From Allorhizobium paknamense (GTDB taxonomy: Bacteria; Pseudomonadota; Alphaproteobacteria; Rhizobiales; Rhizobiaceae): 64,000 nt of DNA. Made by a program: the position numbers and the translations under genes. The notes beneath the pieces were generated by a model. That model did no database searches. It had not been told where the DNA came from and saw only the letters and a program-made list of their open reading frames with translations. The stretch covers positions 496,001 to 560,000 of the forward strand of contig NZ_JAUSWH010000001.1 of assembly GCF_030815125.1 (NCBI RefSeq), in the 5' to 3' direction. Shown one piece after another: positions 52,681 to 61,236 of the stretch; position 1 is the stretch's first letter; each line of letters starts with the position of its first letter.

Positions 52681-52833
52681 ATGTTTGGTCCCATTCGCAA
52701 ATTCGCCCGCGCTCTCCGCGTTCCCAGCGTTCAGGAACGGGAAATGGCCTATCTCAGCGGCGCTCAGGATCGTCTCGATCTCGAATTTCGCCAGCGCCAG
52801 ATCGACACCGGCATGTTCCGCCGCAGCGTCTAA
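52681..52833 (+). CDS. DUF3563-like small protein
   Basis: 50 residues, MFGPIRKFARALRVPSVQER then EMAYLSGAQDRLDLEFRQRQ and a FRRSV end. The pattern AYLxxAxDRxDLExRxRxxD is that of DUF3563 proteins, small and widespread in proteobacteria with unknown role. Good ribosome-binding site (gaggaaaaggaaac). A promoter with palindrome lies 80 bases upstream. Confidence 0.75.
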   Translation: MFGPIRKFARALRVPSVQEREMAYLSGAQDRLDLEFRQRQIDTGMFRRSV

Positions 52834-53144
52834 CGCTATTCAGTGAATGCATGGCTGGCCTGCGGTTTTGATGGCCAGTCGCGGAGAGACTGTCCGGTGG
52901 CATGCGCCTCCGGCGGACATGGAAAGCATCTGCCTTCGGATGCACCTATCGAGGCGGCGCGATCGCCGCCTGATCGAGGTCATGATCGACCTCTGACACC
53001 CGTCATGATTTTTATCCCTGATCTCCTGCGGCTCATGCCCGGTCCGCGATTGTCGCATCCGCGTGATACAACGGTTTTTCCGTTGCCGAGGCCCTGTTTA
53101 GGGACTAGAGAAGCCTTGTCTGATGAACAAGGAAAGAGACAGGC
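52834..53144. other. 311-base gap between DUF3563 and lepB with stacked hairpins
   Basis: Holds three successive inverted repeats: gcatc/gatgc (52926-52943), aggcggcg/cgccgcct (52952-52971) and gaggtc/gacctc (52976-52993). A gene at this position in many rhizobia encodes holo-ACP synthase (acpS), but no AcpS-like frame is present. An open frame at 52843-53148 has no recognisable content. Confidence 0.45.
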
Positions 53145-53888
53145 GTGACGGATAAGGTCGAGAAGAAGCAGAGTGCCCTTTGGGAAAACATCAAGGTCAT
53201 TATTCAGGCCCTGGTGCTGGCCATGGTGATCCGCACCTTGCTGTTCCAGCCCTTCACCATTCCCTCCGGCTCGATGATGCCGACGCTTCTGGTGGGGGAC
53301 TATATCTTCGTCAACAAGTTCGCCTACGGCTACTCGAAATATTCGCTGCCGTTTTCGCTCAATCTGTTCTCGGGCCGCATCTTCTCCAGCGAGCCGAAGC
53401 GGGGCGATGTGGTGGTTTTCCGCTTTCCACCCAATCCGGATGTCGACTACATCAAGCGCCTCGTCGGCCTGCCGGGTGATCGTATCCAGGTGATCAACGG
53501 CGTGCTGAACGTCAATGGTCAGCCAGTGCCGAAGGTGCCGGACGGCAGCTTCACCTCCGATTACCGGTTGGATCCCGGCATCAACGTGCCCGTCTTCCGC
53601 GAAACCCTGGACAATGGCGTGACCTATGACACGCTGGACCAGACGCCGTTTTCGCGCGGTGACAATACCCAGGAATTTGTCGTGCCGCCCGGCCATTACT
53701 TCATGATGGGCGATAACCGCGACAACTCGCTCGATAGCCGCTTCGACGTAGGCTATGTGCCCGCCGAAAATCTCGTGGGCCGCGCCTCGGTCATCTTCTT
53801 CTCGCTCGGCAACGACACGTCCTTCCGCGAAATCTGGAAATGGCCGTCCAATATGCGCTGGGATCGCATTTTCAGGGTGGTTCGATGA
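53145..53888 (+). CDS. lepB: Signal peptidase I
   Basis: 247 residues with GTG start. One N-terminal membrane span (about 17-36). The catalytic Ser43 is in IPSGSMMPTL, and the Lys general base is in VDYIKRLVGLPGD. The box E motif GDNRDNSLDSR is complete. Cleaves Sec and Tat signal peptides on the periplasmic face. Overlaps rnc by 4 bases; lepB-rnc-era form the usual unit. Confidence 0.97.
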   Translation: MTDKVEKKQSALWENIKVIIQALVLAMVIRTLLFQPFTIPSGSMMPTLLVGDYIFVNKFAYGYSKYSLPFSLNLFSGRIFSSEPKRGDVVVFRFPPNPDVDYIKRLVGLPGDRIQVINGVLNVNGQPVPKVPDGSFTSDYRLDPGINVPVFRETLDNGVTYDTLDQTPFSRGDNTQEFVVPPGHYFMMGDNRDNSLDSRFDVGYVPAENLVGRASVIFFSLGNDTSFREIWKWPSNMRWDRIFRVVR

Positions 53889-54616
53889 AGGCGCCGAAGG
53901 CCCTTTCACCTGACGACCGGCAGAAGATCGAGACCGCCATCGGCCATAGCTTCGCCGTCAAGGAGCGGCTGGACCGGGCGCTGACCCATGCCAGCGCCCG
54001 CCCGTCCAAGGGCAGTGACTATGAGCGGCTGGAATTTCTGGGCGACCGTGTGCTTGGCCTCTGCGTGGCCGAACATTTGTTCGGGCAGTTCAAGACCGCC
54101 AGCGAAGGCGAGCTTTCGGTGCGGCTGAACCAGTTGGTCAGCGCCGAGACCTGTGCCGCCGTGGCCGACGAGTTGGAGCTGCATCGCTTCATCCGCACCG
54201 GTGCCGACGTAAAGAAACTTACCGGCAAGCACATGCTGAACGTGCGGGCCGACGTGGTGGAAAGCCTGATCGCGGCCATCTATCTCGATGACGGACTGGA
54301 GGCTGCCCGCCGTTTCGTGCTGCGCTTCTGGGCCGAACGGGCCAGCGGCGCCAATGCCGGACGGCGTGACGCCAAGACAGAGCTTCAGGAATGGGCGCAT
54401 GCGAAATTTGCGACCACGCCCGTCTATCGCATTGCCGAGCGCTCCGGCCCGGACCATGATCCGCGCTTCACAGTGACGGTGGAAATTCCAGGGGTTGAGC
54501 CGGAAAAGGGTATCGACCGCTCGAAGCGGGCGGCGGAACAGGCGGCAGCGACACGCCTGCTGGAGCGGGAAGGTGTGTGGGAGGCGGCGGAGCAGCCGCC
54601 ACAGTCCGCACGGTAA
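53885..54616 (+). CDS. rnc: Ribonuclease III
   Basis: 243 residues. Catalytic RNase III domain (about 15-150) with ERLEFLGDRVLGL (48-60) and the second acidic set in DVVESLIAAIYLDDG. The C-terminal dsRNA-binding domain spans about 165-235 (KTELQEWAHAKF...AEQAAATRLL). Start at 53885, overlapping lepB (ATGA). Processes rRNA precursors and double-stranded RNAs. Confidence 0.97.
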   Translation: MKAPKALSPDDRQKIETAIGHSFAVKERLDRALTHASARPSKGSDYERLEFLGDRVLGLCVAEHLFGQFKTASEGELSVRLNQLVSAETCAAVADELELHRFIRTGADVKKLTGKHMLNVRADVVESLIAAIYLDDGLEAARRFVLRFWAERASGANAGRRDAKTELQEWAHAKFATTPVYRIAERSGPDHDPRFTVTVEIPGVEPEKGIDRSKRAAEQAAATRLLEREGVWEAAEQPPQSAR

Positions 54617-54666
54617 ATCTTCCCCCCAGCAATGGGTTGCGGCCTGCCCTGATGACATGCGAAAAT

Positions 54667-54715
54667 AGAGCATCGGACCGAGACGTCGAAACCGGTTTTC
54701 GGGGAAATCCGATGC
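54667..54715. repeat. Palindromic element family R2, copy b
   Basis: agcatcggaccgagacgtcg...ttttcggggaaatccgatgc. Lies between rnc and era, inside the presumed operon. Confidence 0.8.
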
Positions 54716-54772
54716 ACAAGAAAGATAAGGCGCTTACGAACGCCGTGAAGCGCTCACTTTGAACGGATATCC

Positions 54773-55720
54773 ATGACCGAGTTTGACACGACCCCTTCAC
54801 AAGACCAGAGCGCGGCTGCGGGCGCGGCCACGCATTCCGGCTTCGTGGCGCTGATCGGCCCCACCAATGCCGGCAAGTCCACGCTGGTCAACCGGCTTGT
54901 GGGGGCCAAGGTCTCCATCGTCAGCCACAAGGTGCAGACGACCCGGGCGGTGATGCGCGGCATTGCCATTCATAACCAGGCGCAGATCGTTTTCATGGAT
55001 ACGCCCGGCATCTTCAAGCCGCGCCGCAGACTGGATCGCGCCATGGTCACCTCCGCCTGGGGTGGAGCCAAGGATGCCGATGTCATTCTGCTGCTCATCG
55101 ACAGCGAGCGCGGCCTGCGCGGCGATGCCGAGGCCATTCTCGAAAGCCTGAAGGATGTGCCGCAGCCGAAACTGCTGGTGCTGAACAAGATCGACCGCGT
55201 TCAGCCCGAGCAGTTGCTGAAGCTCGCCTCTGCCGCCAATGAACAGGTCAAGTTCGAGCGCACCTTCATGATTTCCGCCACCACCGGCTCCGGCTGCACG
55301 GATGTGATGGACTATCTGGCCGAAACTCTGCCGGAAGGCCCGTGGTACTATCCGGAGGATCAGATTTCTGACCTGCCGATGCGCCAGCTTGCCGCCGAAA
55401 TCACCCGTGAAAAGCTTTTCCTGCGGCTGCATCAGGAACTGCCCTATTCCTCGCATGTCGAGACCGAAAAGTGGGAGGAGCGCAAGGATGGCTCCGTTCG
55501 CATCGAACAGGTCATCTATGTAGAGCGGGACAGCCAGAAAAAGATCGTGCTGGGCAAGAATGGCGAGGCAATCAAGTCCATCTCCACCGCGTCCCGCAAG
55601 GAACTCTCCGAAATCCTGGAACAGCCGGTGCACCTCTTCCTGTTCGTCAAGGTGCGCGAAAACTGGGGCGACGATCCCGAACGCTTCCGCGAAATGGGGC
55701 TGGAATTTCCCCGCGAATAA
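54773..55720 (+). CDS. era: GTPase Era
   Basis: 315 residues. G1 GPTNAGKS at 29-36, G2 TTRAVMRGI, G3 DTPG in MDTPGIFKP, G4 NKID, then a C-terminal KH domain (about 215-310, with LGKNGEAIKSISTASR). Essential for 16S rRNA maturation and 30S assembly. N-terminal 20 residues are extra and low complexity. Confidence 0.97.
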   Translation: MTEFDTTPSQDQSAAAGAATHSGFVALIGPTNAGKSTLVNRLVGAKVSIVSHKVQTTRAVMRGIAIHNQAQIVFMDTPGIFKPRRRLDRAMVTSAWGGAKDADVILLLIDSERGLRGDAEAILESLKDVPQPKLLVLNKIDRVQPEQLLKLASAANEQVKFERTFMISATTGSGCTDVMDYLAETLPEGPWYYPEDQISDLPMRQLAAEITREKLFLRLHQELPYSSHVETEKWEERKDGSVRIEQVIYVERDSQKKIVLGKNGEAIKSISTASRKELSEILEQPVHLFLFVKVRENWGDDPERFREMGLEFPRE

Positions 55721-55742
55721 GACGGAATCAAAACAGGGCCGT

Positions 55743-55970
55743 AATACCAAGGCTCGAAGATGCTACTGCATAATTCCTTAAATCGGAATCGATTTAAGGA
55801 ATTATGCAGTAGATTTAAAGTCTTACAGCGTCCTTTGTGCGTTTTATAAAACGCACGGCGCTGTAGTGCATCCTCGCCTTGAAGGAATTTCGAATATCTC
55901 AACTGCATCTGAGGCTTGAGATATTCGAAAAGGGAATACGAACGGTCATCTTCAATGACCGTTCGTATAA
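55743..55970. repeat. Three-hairpin element family R3, copy f, interrupted by R4
   Basis: R3 in reverse orientation: ccaaggctcgaagatgct up to 55764, then R4 (55765-55866), then tgcatcctcgccttgaagg and the other two stems, ending in a perfect 14-bp hairpin (atacgaacggtcat...atgaccgttcgtat, 55936-55967). The R3 sequence resumes as if R4 had been inserted in the loop of its first stem. Sits between convergent era and smpB. Confidence 0.93.
55765..55866. repeat. Palindromic element family R4, copy 2 (inserted in R3)
   Basis: A perfect 20-bp inverted repeat (55765-55784 with 55791-55810, beginning actgcataattcc) is followed by a perfect palindrome gtgcgttttataaaacgcac and an outer acagcg/cgctgt stem. 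Related to 39983-40088. Confidence 0.9.
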
Positions 55971-56002
55971 GGCCCTGTTCTGTTTTGTCTGGAATTTGAA
56001 AC

Positions 56003-56479
56003 TCAGCCGCTTTTCAGCAGGCGGCTCTTCTGCCTGTTCCAGTCGCGTTCCTTCTCGGTCTCGCGCTTGTCATGCAGCTTCTTGCCCTTGGCCAGCGCCA
56101 GTTCCAGTTTGGCGCGGCCCTTGTCGTTGAAATAGATCTTCAGCGGCACGAGCGTCATACCCTCGCGATTGATCGCGGCCCGCAGGCGGTTGATCTCACG
56201 CTTGCTCAGCAACAGCTTACGGCGGCGGCGCGGCTCGTGATTAAAGCGATTGGCCTGCAGATATTCAGGCAGATGCGAGTTGATCAGCCAGATTTCATCA
56301 TGCTCGTCCGAGGCATAGGATTCGGCAATATTGGCCTTGCCATCGCGCAGGGACTTTACCTCCGTGCCGGTCAGCACCAGGCCCGCCTCATAGGTATCGA
56401 TGATTTCGTAATTGAAGCGGGCCTTGCGGTTTTCCGCGACAATTTTCCTGACGACGCGCTGGCTGCCTTTGGGTGCCAT
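56003..56479 (-). CDS. smpB: SsrA-binding protein
   Basis: 158 residues. Works with tmRNA in trans-translation. [32 protein letters not shown] (given in part: [22 protein letters not shown]) and the C-terminal [13 protein letters not shown] tail with the conserved GKKLHDKR are diagnostic. dapA is upstream on the same strand, after 170 bases, as in other alphaproteobacteria. No tmRNA gene was seen nearby. Confidence 0.97.
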   Translation of the reverse strand: MAPKGSQRVVRKIVAENRKARFNYEIIDTYEAGLVLTGTEVKSLRDGKANIAESYASDEHDEIWLINSHLPEYLQANRFNHEPRRRRKLLLSKREINRLRAAINREGMTLVPLKIYFNDKGRAKLELALAKGKKLHDKRETEKERDWNRQKSRLLKSG

Positions 56480-56535
56480 GATCCAATTCCAATTCTTTCA
56501 TGCAGAAGCGGCAACGGGAACTGCCACTGCGAATT

Positions 56536-56580
56536 CTTCATGGCGAGGATGCGTAAGCATCTTCGAGCCTTGGTATTATG
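56536..56580. repeat. Partial R3 element (first stem only)
   Basis: atggcgaggatgcgtaagcatcttcgagccttggtattatg is the terminal stem of R3 without the other two modules. Confidence 0.85.
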
Positions 56581-56599
56581 TAGTGCAAGGCTACACTCG

Positions 56600-56642
56600 A
56601 AAAAAGAGCCGCCACAACCAGACAGCTCTTTTCCATGTTGCA
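56600..56642 (-). terminator. Terminator of dapA
   Basis: Arms aaaagagc (56602-56609) and gctctttt (56635-56642); in the minus-strand direction the stem is followed by a T run (ttttttcg). Lies 8 bases past the dapA stop. Confidence 0.8.
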
Positions 56643-56649
56643 CCAGACC

Positions 56650-57534
56650 TTAATTCAGGAGCCCGGCATGTTGCAGGGCGGCATCGATTGCCGCTTCGGT
56701 TGCGGGTTCCAGCGTGGAGAGCAGCGGCAGGCGGCTGGTGCGGCCCATGCGGCCCAGCCGATGCAGCGCATATTTCGCACCGCAGAGGCCCGGCTCAAGG
56801 AAAATCGCCTTGTGCAGCGGCATCAAGCGATCCTGGTAGTCAAGCGCGGTCTTGTAATCGCCAGCCGCCATGGCGGCCTGGAACTCGGAACAGAGGCGCG
56901 GCGCGACATTGGCGGTCACGGAAATACAGCCAACACCACCATGGGCGTTGAAGCCCAGCGCTGTCGCGTCTTCGCCGGAAAGCTGGATGAAATCCTTGCC
57001 GCAGGCCTGGCGCTGTTCGGACACACGCTCGATCTTGCCAGTAGCATCCTTGACGCCGACAATGTTCTGATGCGCCTTTGCCAGCGCGCCCATCGTGTCC
57101 GGGCTCATGTCGATGACCGAACGCGGCGGAATGTTGTAGATGATGATCGGCAGGGAAACCGATTGCGCCACGGCGGAAAAATGGGCGAACAGGCCCTTCT
57201 GCGTCGGCTTGTTGTAATAAGGCGTCACCACCAGCAGCGCATCGGCGCCCGCCTTTTCGGCATGCTGGGCAAGATCGATGGCTTCGACGGTATTATTGGA
57301 GCCCGCACCTGCGATCACCGGCACCCGCTTGTTCGCCACCTCGACGCACAGTTCGACGACACGTTTATGCTCGGCATGGGAAAGGGTCGGCGATTCGCCG
57401 GTGGTGCCGACCGGCACCAGGCCGGAACTGCCCTCCCCGATCTGCCATTCCACATGCGCGGCAAAGGCCGCTTCGTCGATTGCTCCGTTATCCGTGAAGG
57501 GGGTTACCAGTGCGGGAATGGATCCCTGGAACAT
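56650..57534 (-). CDS. dapA: 4-hydroxy-tetrahydrodipicolinate synthase
   Basis: 294 residues. Condenses pyruvate and aspartate semialdehyde in lysine/diaminopimelate synthesis. Schiff-base Lys162 in GVKDATGK, Tyr133 in [14 protein letters not shown] at 43-48. Start at 57534; the frame is open upstream to 57633 but conserved DapA begins [13 protein letters not shown]. Gene order dapA-smpB is standard. Confidence 0.97.
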   Translation of the reverse strand: MFQGSIPALVTPFTDNGAIDEAAFAAHVEWQIGEGSSGLVPVGTTGESPTLSHAEHKRVVELCVEVANKRVPVIAGAGSNNTVEAIDLAQHAEKAGADALLVVTPYYNKPTQKGLFAHFSAVAQSVSLPIIIYNIPPRSVIDMSPDTMGALAKAHQNIVGVKDATGKIERVSEQRQACGKDFIQLSGEDATALGFNAHGGVGCISVTANVAPRLCSEFQAAMAAGDYKTALDYQDRLMPLHKAIFLEPGLCGAKYALHRLGRMGRTSRLPLLSTLEPATEAAIDAALQHAGLLN

Positions 57535-57957
57535 TCTAGACTCCTGACGGCCACCTGATGCAAAGGCCGTATCTTCCACCAAAGCGCATGCCCAAAGGTG
57601 CCAGCCGGTTTTCGGGAAGGATGCGCAACACAATAAACCGGAGCAAAGCCGGCGATTCCTCCCCGTGCCATATCTCCATAAACGCGGACATTACTGCCGA
57701 GATCAAAGCCATACAAGCGCGCTTTAGCGGGTTTTCAACCTTGCAGGACCCGCAATTGCCGTATTTTGCTGTGAAAGACGCTCCCACTCCCGGGAAGAAC
57801 GGTGTCCATGAAGCATTGTCTTTCGTTGCAATCATCAAGTCAGGAAAAAGCCCGGAGGGTCTTTTCATTGAAACACGGGATTGTCAGCACTATGGTAAGC
57901 TTTCGTTAAGCAGGCTGAACGCTAATGGAAGGCATGCAGTTTTCATCCGAGAGACCA
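57535..57957. promoter_or_regulatory. Divergent promoter region dapA / lytic transglycosylase
   Basis: 423 bases with no gene. A degenerate R2-type segment (agccggttttcgggaaggatgcgca, about 57600-57628, read in part) lies near dapA. No clear promoter pair was identified. Open frames crossing the region are unlike known proteins. Confidence 0.45.
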
Positions 57958-60021
57958 ATGATGAGACGGTCCTTTCCGCTCAGCACCGCTTTATCGCTCT
58001 GCCTTGTCATGCTGACCGGCGGCTCAGTTGGCTTTGCCGCGCCGGATATGCCGCTGCCCGCCAACCGCCCACCCTCATTAGGCGCGAGCGTCTCCACCAC
58101 AGACGTCACCGGCTCTATTCCCCGCACCGTGCCGCAGCCGGTGCAGGCGTCAGCCCTCAAAGCCGGGCTGGATGCGCTTTCGGATCGTGACGGGCTGAAG
58201 GCGCTTGCGATCCGCGATTCCATGCCGAACGGGCTCGACCGCCACATGCTGACCTGGTCGATTGCCATGTCCGGCCTGCCGGGCATTCCCTCTGCCGAAA
58301 TTGCCCGCGCCCAGCGCGAACTGGCGGGTTGGCCGGGGCTTTCGGCCTTCCGCTCGAATTCGGAAAAGGCGCTTTACCGCGAAAATCCGGAGCCCGGTGC
58401 CGTGATCGCCGCCTTTGGCGGCACACGGCCGGAGACGACCGAAGGCACGATCATCCTGGCGCGGGCCCACATGACGCAAGGCGATCAGGGCAAGGCCGCG
58501 CAGTTGATCAAGCCGCTCTGGCGGAAAGAGACGCTGGATACAGCGACGGAAGACCGGATCCTCAAGGAATTTGGACCGCTTCTGTCTGCCGCCGACCATA
58601 AGGCCCGCATGGACCTGTTGATGTATCGGGGCCGCACCAGCCAAGCCAAACGCTTTGCAGGTCTCGGTCAGGCGCAATCGCTCTATGCTGCCTGGGATGC
58701 GGTGCTGAGCAAATCATCGCGCGCGGTGGCGCTGATCAAGGCCGTGGATGCGCGTTGGGCCTCCGACCCGGCGCTGCTCTTTGCGCGGATCGAATATCAG
58801 CGGCGGCAGGAAAATTATGAGGAAGCCGCCAAGCTTCTGATGCAGGCGCCGCGAGATCCCGCACAACTGGTCAATCCTGGGGAATGGTGGAACGAGCGGC
58901 GGATCGTGGCGCGAGGCCTTGCCGATGATGGGAAGTTCCGAGCGGCCTATCAGGTCGCGGCGCGCCACTCGGCCACCGATCCCGTCGATATCGTTGATGC
59001 GGAATTCCACGCGGGTTGGTACGCGCTGAGAGGTTTGAACGATCCGCGCACGGCCAGTCAGCATTTCCGCCGCATTCTCTCCGCCTCCAATCGACCGCTC
59101 TCTGCCTCGCGGGCTTACTACTGGCTGGGCCGTGCGGATGAAGCGCAAGGCAATAGCGCCGCCGCACGGGAAGATTTTGCCAAGGCGGCGGATTATCCCG
59201 GCACCTTCTACGGACAACTGGCTGGTGCGCGGCTGAAACGGACCCGGCTGGATATTCGCTACCCCTCCCCGACGCAGGAAGAGCGCAGCCATTTTGCCAA
59301 TCGGGAGGCTGTGGAAGCCATCGATCGCTATGAGGCGGCGGGGCATGGCTGGCGTGCGGCGAGCCTCTATCGGGCGTTGGCCGAACAATTGGACAGTCCC
59401 GGCGAACTGGCGCTGCTGGCGGCCAAGGCCGAACGCGCGGGCAATCATCAACTATCGCTGCAAATCGGCAAAACCGCCTATGGCCGTGGCATCAACGTGC
59501 CCGCCCTTGCCTTCCCGGTCGGCGTCATTCCCGCCAGTGCCAATATATCCGGCTCCGGCAAGGCGCTTGCCTATGCCATCGCCCGGCAGGAAAGCGCCTT
59601 TAACCCGGCAGCGGTTTCAGCAGCCAATGCCAAGGGCCTGCTGCAACTGATGCCGGCCACCGCCAAGGCGGTGGCGCAACGGCATGGGCTGGCCTTTGCG
59701 CCGGACAAACTCACCCAGGATGCTGCCTATAACGCAACGCTTGGGGCGCATTATCTCGGCGAGCAGATCGACGCCTTTGGCGGCTCCTATATCCTCACCT
59801 TCGTCGCCTATAATGCCGGGCCGAAACGCGTTCCGGAATGGATGGGCCGTTATGGCGATCCGCGCGGCATGCCAATCGATGACGTTGTGGACTGGATCGA
59901 GCGCATCCCCTTCCCTGAAACCCGCAGCTATGTGCAGCGGGTCATGGAGAACTATCAGATCTACAAGACCCGTCTCGGCCAGCAGCCCGATATCGAGCAC
60001 GACCTTCGCTTCGGACGGTAG
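57958..60021 (+). CDS. Soluble lytic murein transglycosylase
   Basis: 687 residues. Signal peptide at the N terminus (MMRRSFPLSTALSLCLVMLTGG, then a cut near FAA). A long alpha-helical superhelix (about 60-520) built of tetratricopeptide-like units is followed by the C-terminal SLT catalytic domain (about 535-670): catalytic Glu in ARQESAFNPAAVS, then AKGLLQLMPATAKAVAQ and TFVAYNAGPKRVPEW. Cleaves peptidoglycan with 1,6-anhydro products. Start at 57958 preferred over 57925 because gagag precedes it. Confidence 0.93.
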   Translation: MMRRSFPLSTALSLCLVMLTGGSVGFAAPDMPLPANRPPSLGASVSTTDVTGSIPRTVPQPVQASALKAGLDALSDRDGLKALAIRDSMPNGLDRHMLTWSIAMSGLPGIPSAEIARAQRELAGWPGLSAFRSNSEKALYRENPEPGAVIAAFGGTRPETTEGTIILARAHMTQGDQGKAAQLIKPLWRKETLDTATEDRILKEFGPLLSAADHKARMDLLMYRGRTSQAKRFAGLGQAQSLYAAWDAVLSKSSRAVALIKAVDARWASDPALLFARIEYQRRQENYEEAAKLLMQAPRDPAQLVNPGEWWNERRIVARGLADDGKFRAAYQVAARHSATDPVDIVDAEFHAGWYALRGLNDPRTASQHFRRILSASNRPLSASRAYYWLGRADEAQGNSAAAREDFAKAADYPGTFYGQLAGARLKRTRLDIRYPSPTQEERSHFANREAVEAIDRYEAAGHGWRAASLYRALAEQLDSPGELALLAAKAERAGNHQLSLQIGKTAYGRGINVPALAFPVGVIPASANISGSGKALAYAIARQESAFNPAAVSAANAKGLLQLMPATAKAVAQRHGLAFAPDKLTQDAAYNATLGAHYLGEQIDAFGGSYILTFVAYNAGPKRVPEWMGRYGDPRGMPIDDVVDWIERIPFPETRSYVQRVMENYQIYKTRLGQQPDIEHDLRFGR

Positions 60022-60111
60022 GGCGCGCCCGGCAATGCGCCCCTTGACGTCTCTTTTCTTCTGCCGAAACATGACGATGAACGTTGCGGCAGAAGAAAGG
60101 TCAGTTATCTG

Positions 60112-60978
60112 ATGGAAGAGCAGATCGACGTGCAGGATACATGGGTGAAGACAGCGGATGGGCTAACCCTCTATCTGCGGATTTATGGGCGCGACAGCGC
60201 TCAGCCACCCGTGGTCTGCCTGCCGGGACTGACCCGAAACCACCGCGACTTCGATGGCCTGGCCAGGTATCTGGCCGCCGCACCCTTTCATCGGCGGGTG
60301 ATTGCCATGGATTCCCGCGGTCGCGGCAATTCCGATCGCGACCCCGATCCGGCCCACTACAATCTCTGGCAGGAAACCCAGGATGTGATGGCCGCGCTGG
60401 ATCAGATAGGCGTGCAGCAAGCCGATTTTATCGGCTCTTCCCGGGGTGGACTGATCCTGCATCTGCTGGCGCCGGTGCGCCCTGCCCTGATCCGTCGGAT
60501 CGTCCTCAATGATATCGGTCCGCGTATCGATGCTGAAGGCCTTCAACACATCAAGGCCTATCTTTCAGAGCGCCCCACCCTCAGGTCTTGGGAGGCTTGC
60601 GCCAACTGGCTTCGAAAAATCCATGGAGCGGCTTTTCCGATTCTTAACGCTGATGACTGGGATGAGATGGGCCGGGCGATCTATCGCGAAGACGGAGGAC
60701 ACTTCAGCTCCGACTATGATGCAGCCATTGCATCGCAAATCACCGCCATCGATTTCGATAAGCCCATTCCTGAGCTTTGGGAACAATTTGAAAGCTTGCG
60801 TCAATTTCCCCTGCTCATCATCCGCGGGGAACACTCCAGGCTTCTTTCAAAGGCGACCTGTGCGGACATGATCAATCGCCATCCCGACGCGCGGGAAATC
60901 GTGGCAACGGGCCAAGGTCATACCCCTGTGCTGCATCTCGATCCTCTCGCAGCAACGATTGGCCATTTTTTGGCTTGA
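60112..60978 (+). CDS. Alpha/beta hydrolase
   Basis: 288 residues. Oxyanion region VCLPGLTRNHRDFDGLA, DSRGRGNSDRD, the nucleophile elbow GSSRGG (Ser in FIGSSRGGLI), an acidic residue in IIRGEHSRLLS and His in GQGHTPVLH. Ester or lactone hydrolysis expected; substrate unknown. Monocistronic, 90 bases after the transglycosylase gene and followed by repeats. Confidence 0.9.
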   Translation: MEEQIDVQDTWVKTADGLTLYLRIYGRDSAQPPVVCLPGLTRNHRDFDGLARYLAAAPFHRRVIAMDSRGRGNSDRDPDPAHYNLWQETQDVMAALDQIGVQQADFIGSSRGGLILHLLAPVRPALIRRIVLNDIGPRIDAEGLQHIKAYLSERPTLRSWEACANWLRKIHGAAFPILNADDWDEMGRAIYREDGGHFSSDYDAAIASQITAIDFDKPIPELWEQFESLRQFPLLIIRGEHSRLLSKATCADMINRHPDAREIVATGQGHTPVLHLDPLAATIGHFLA

Positions 60979-60994
60979 TGTTTGGTCACATGCT

Positions 60995-61031
60995 TAGAGC
61001 GCCGATCTGATGGAATCAGATCGGCGCTCTA
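60995..61031. repeat. Hairpin module (agagcgccgatc...gatcggcgctct)
   Basis: Perfect 16-bp arms around a 3-base loop, immediately before the R6 core. The same agagcg...cgctct module type follows R1 cores elsewhere, so it belongs to the mosaic family. May terminate the hydrolase transcript. Confidence 0.85.
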
Positions 61032-61033
61032 AC

Positions 61034-61094
61034 ATTTTATTTTTAAAGCATAATTTTATCGATCCTCGTTTCACTCCGGTCGAATTATGCTCTA
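61034..61094. repeat. Palindromic intergenic element family R6, copy 2
   Basis: attttatttttaaagcataatttt...cgtttcactccggtcgaattatgctcta, matching 842-902. Confidence 0.85.
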
Positions 61095-61189
61095 AGACGC
61101 GACCTGCCAGATCATAGAGGCAATGATCTGACGGTAAACATCTGGCCGAATGCCCGTTTTCGGCCTCTCCAGATTGAGACCTGAAAATG

Positions 61190-61222
61190 CAAAAAGCCCG
61201 GCACAATGGCCGGGCTTTCCGT
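61190..61222 (-). terminator. Terminator of porin gene 1
   Basis: Arms aaagcccggc / gccgggcttt around a short loop. In the minus-strand direction the stem is followed by ctttttgcatttt, a T-rich tail, 15 bases after the porin stop. Confidence 0.9.
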
Positions 61223-61236
61223 AAGCTGTTCTGGAA

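Noticed and set aside
52843..53148. 101-codon frame between DUF3563 and lepB, considered as a decayed acpS
   Set aside because: No AcpS motif, no ribosome-binding site, and the frame crosses hairpins; kept only as a note in the gap entry.
57558..58190. Plus-strand frame of 210 codons between dapA and the transglycosylase
   Set aside because: It runs through the promoter region and into the transglycosylase signal peptide in another frame; no domain.
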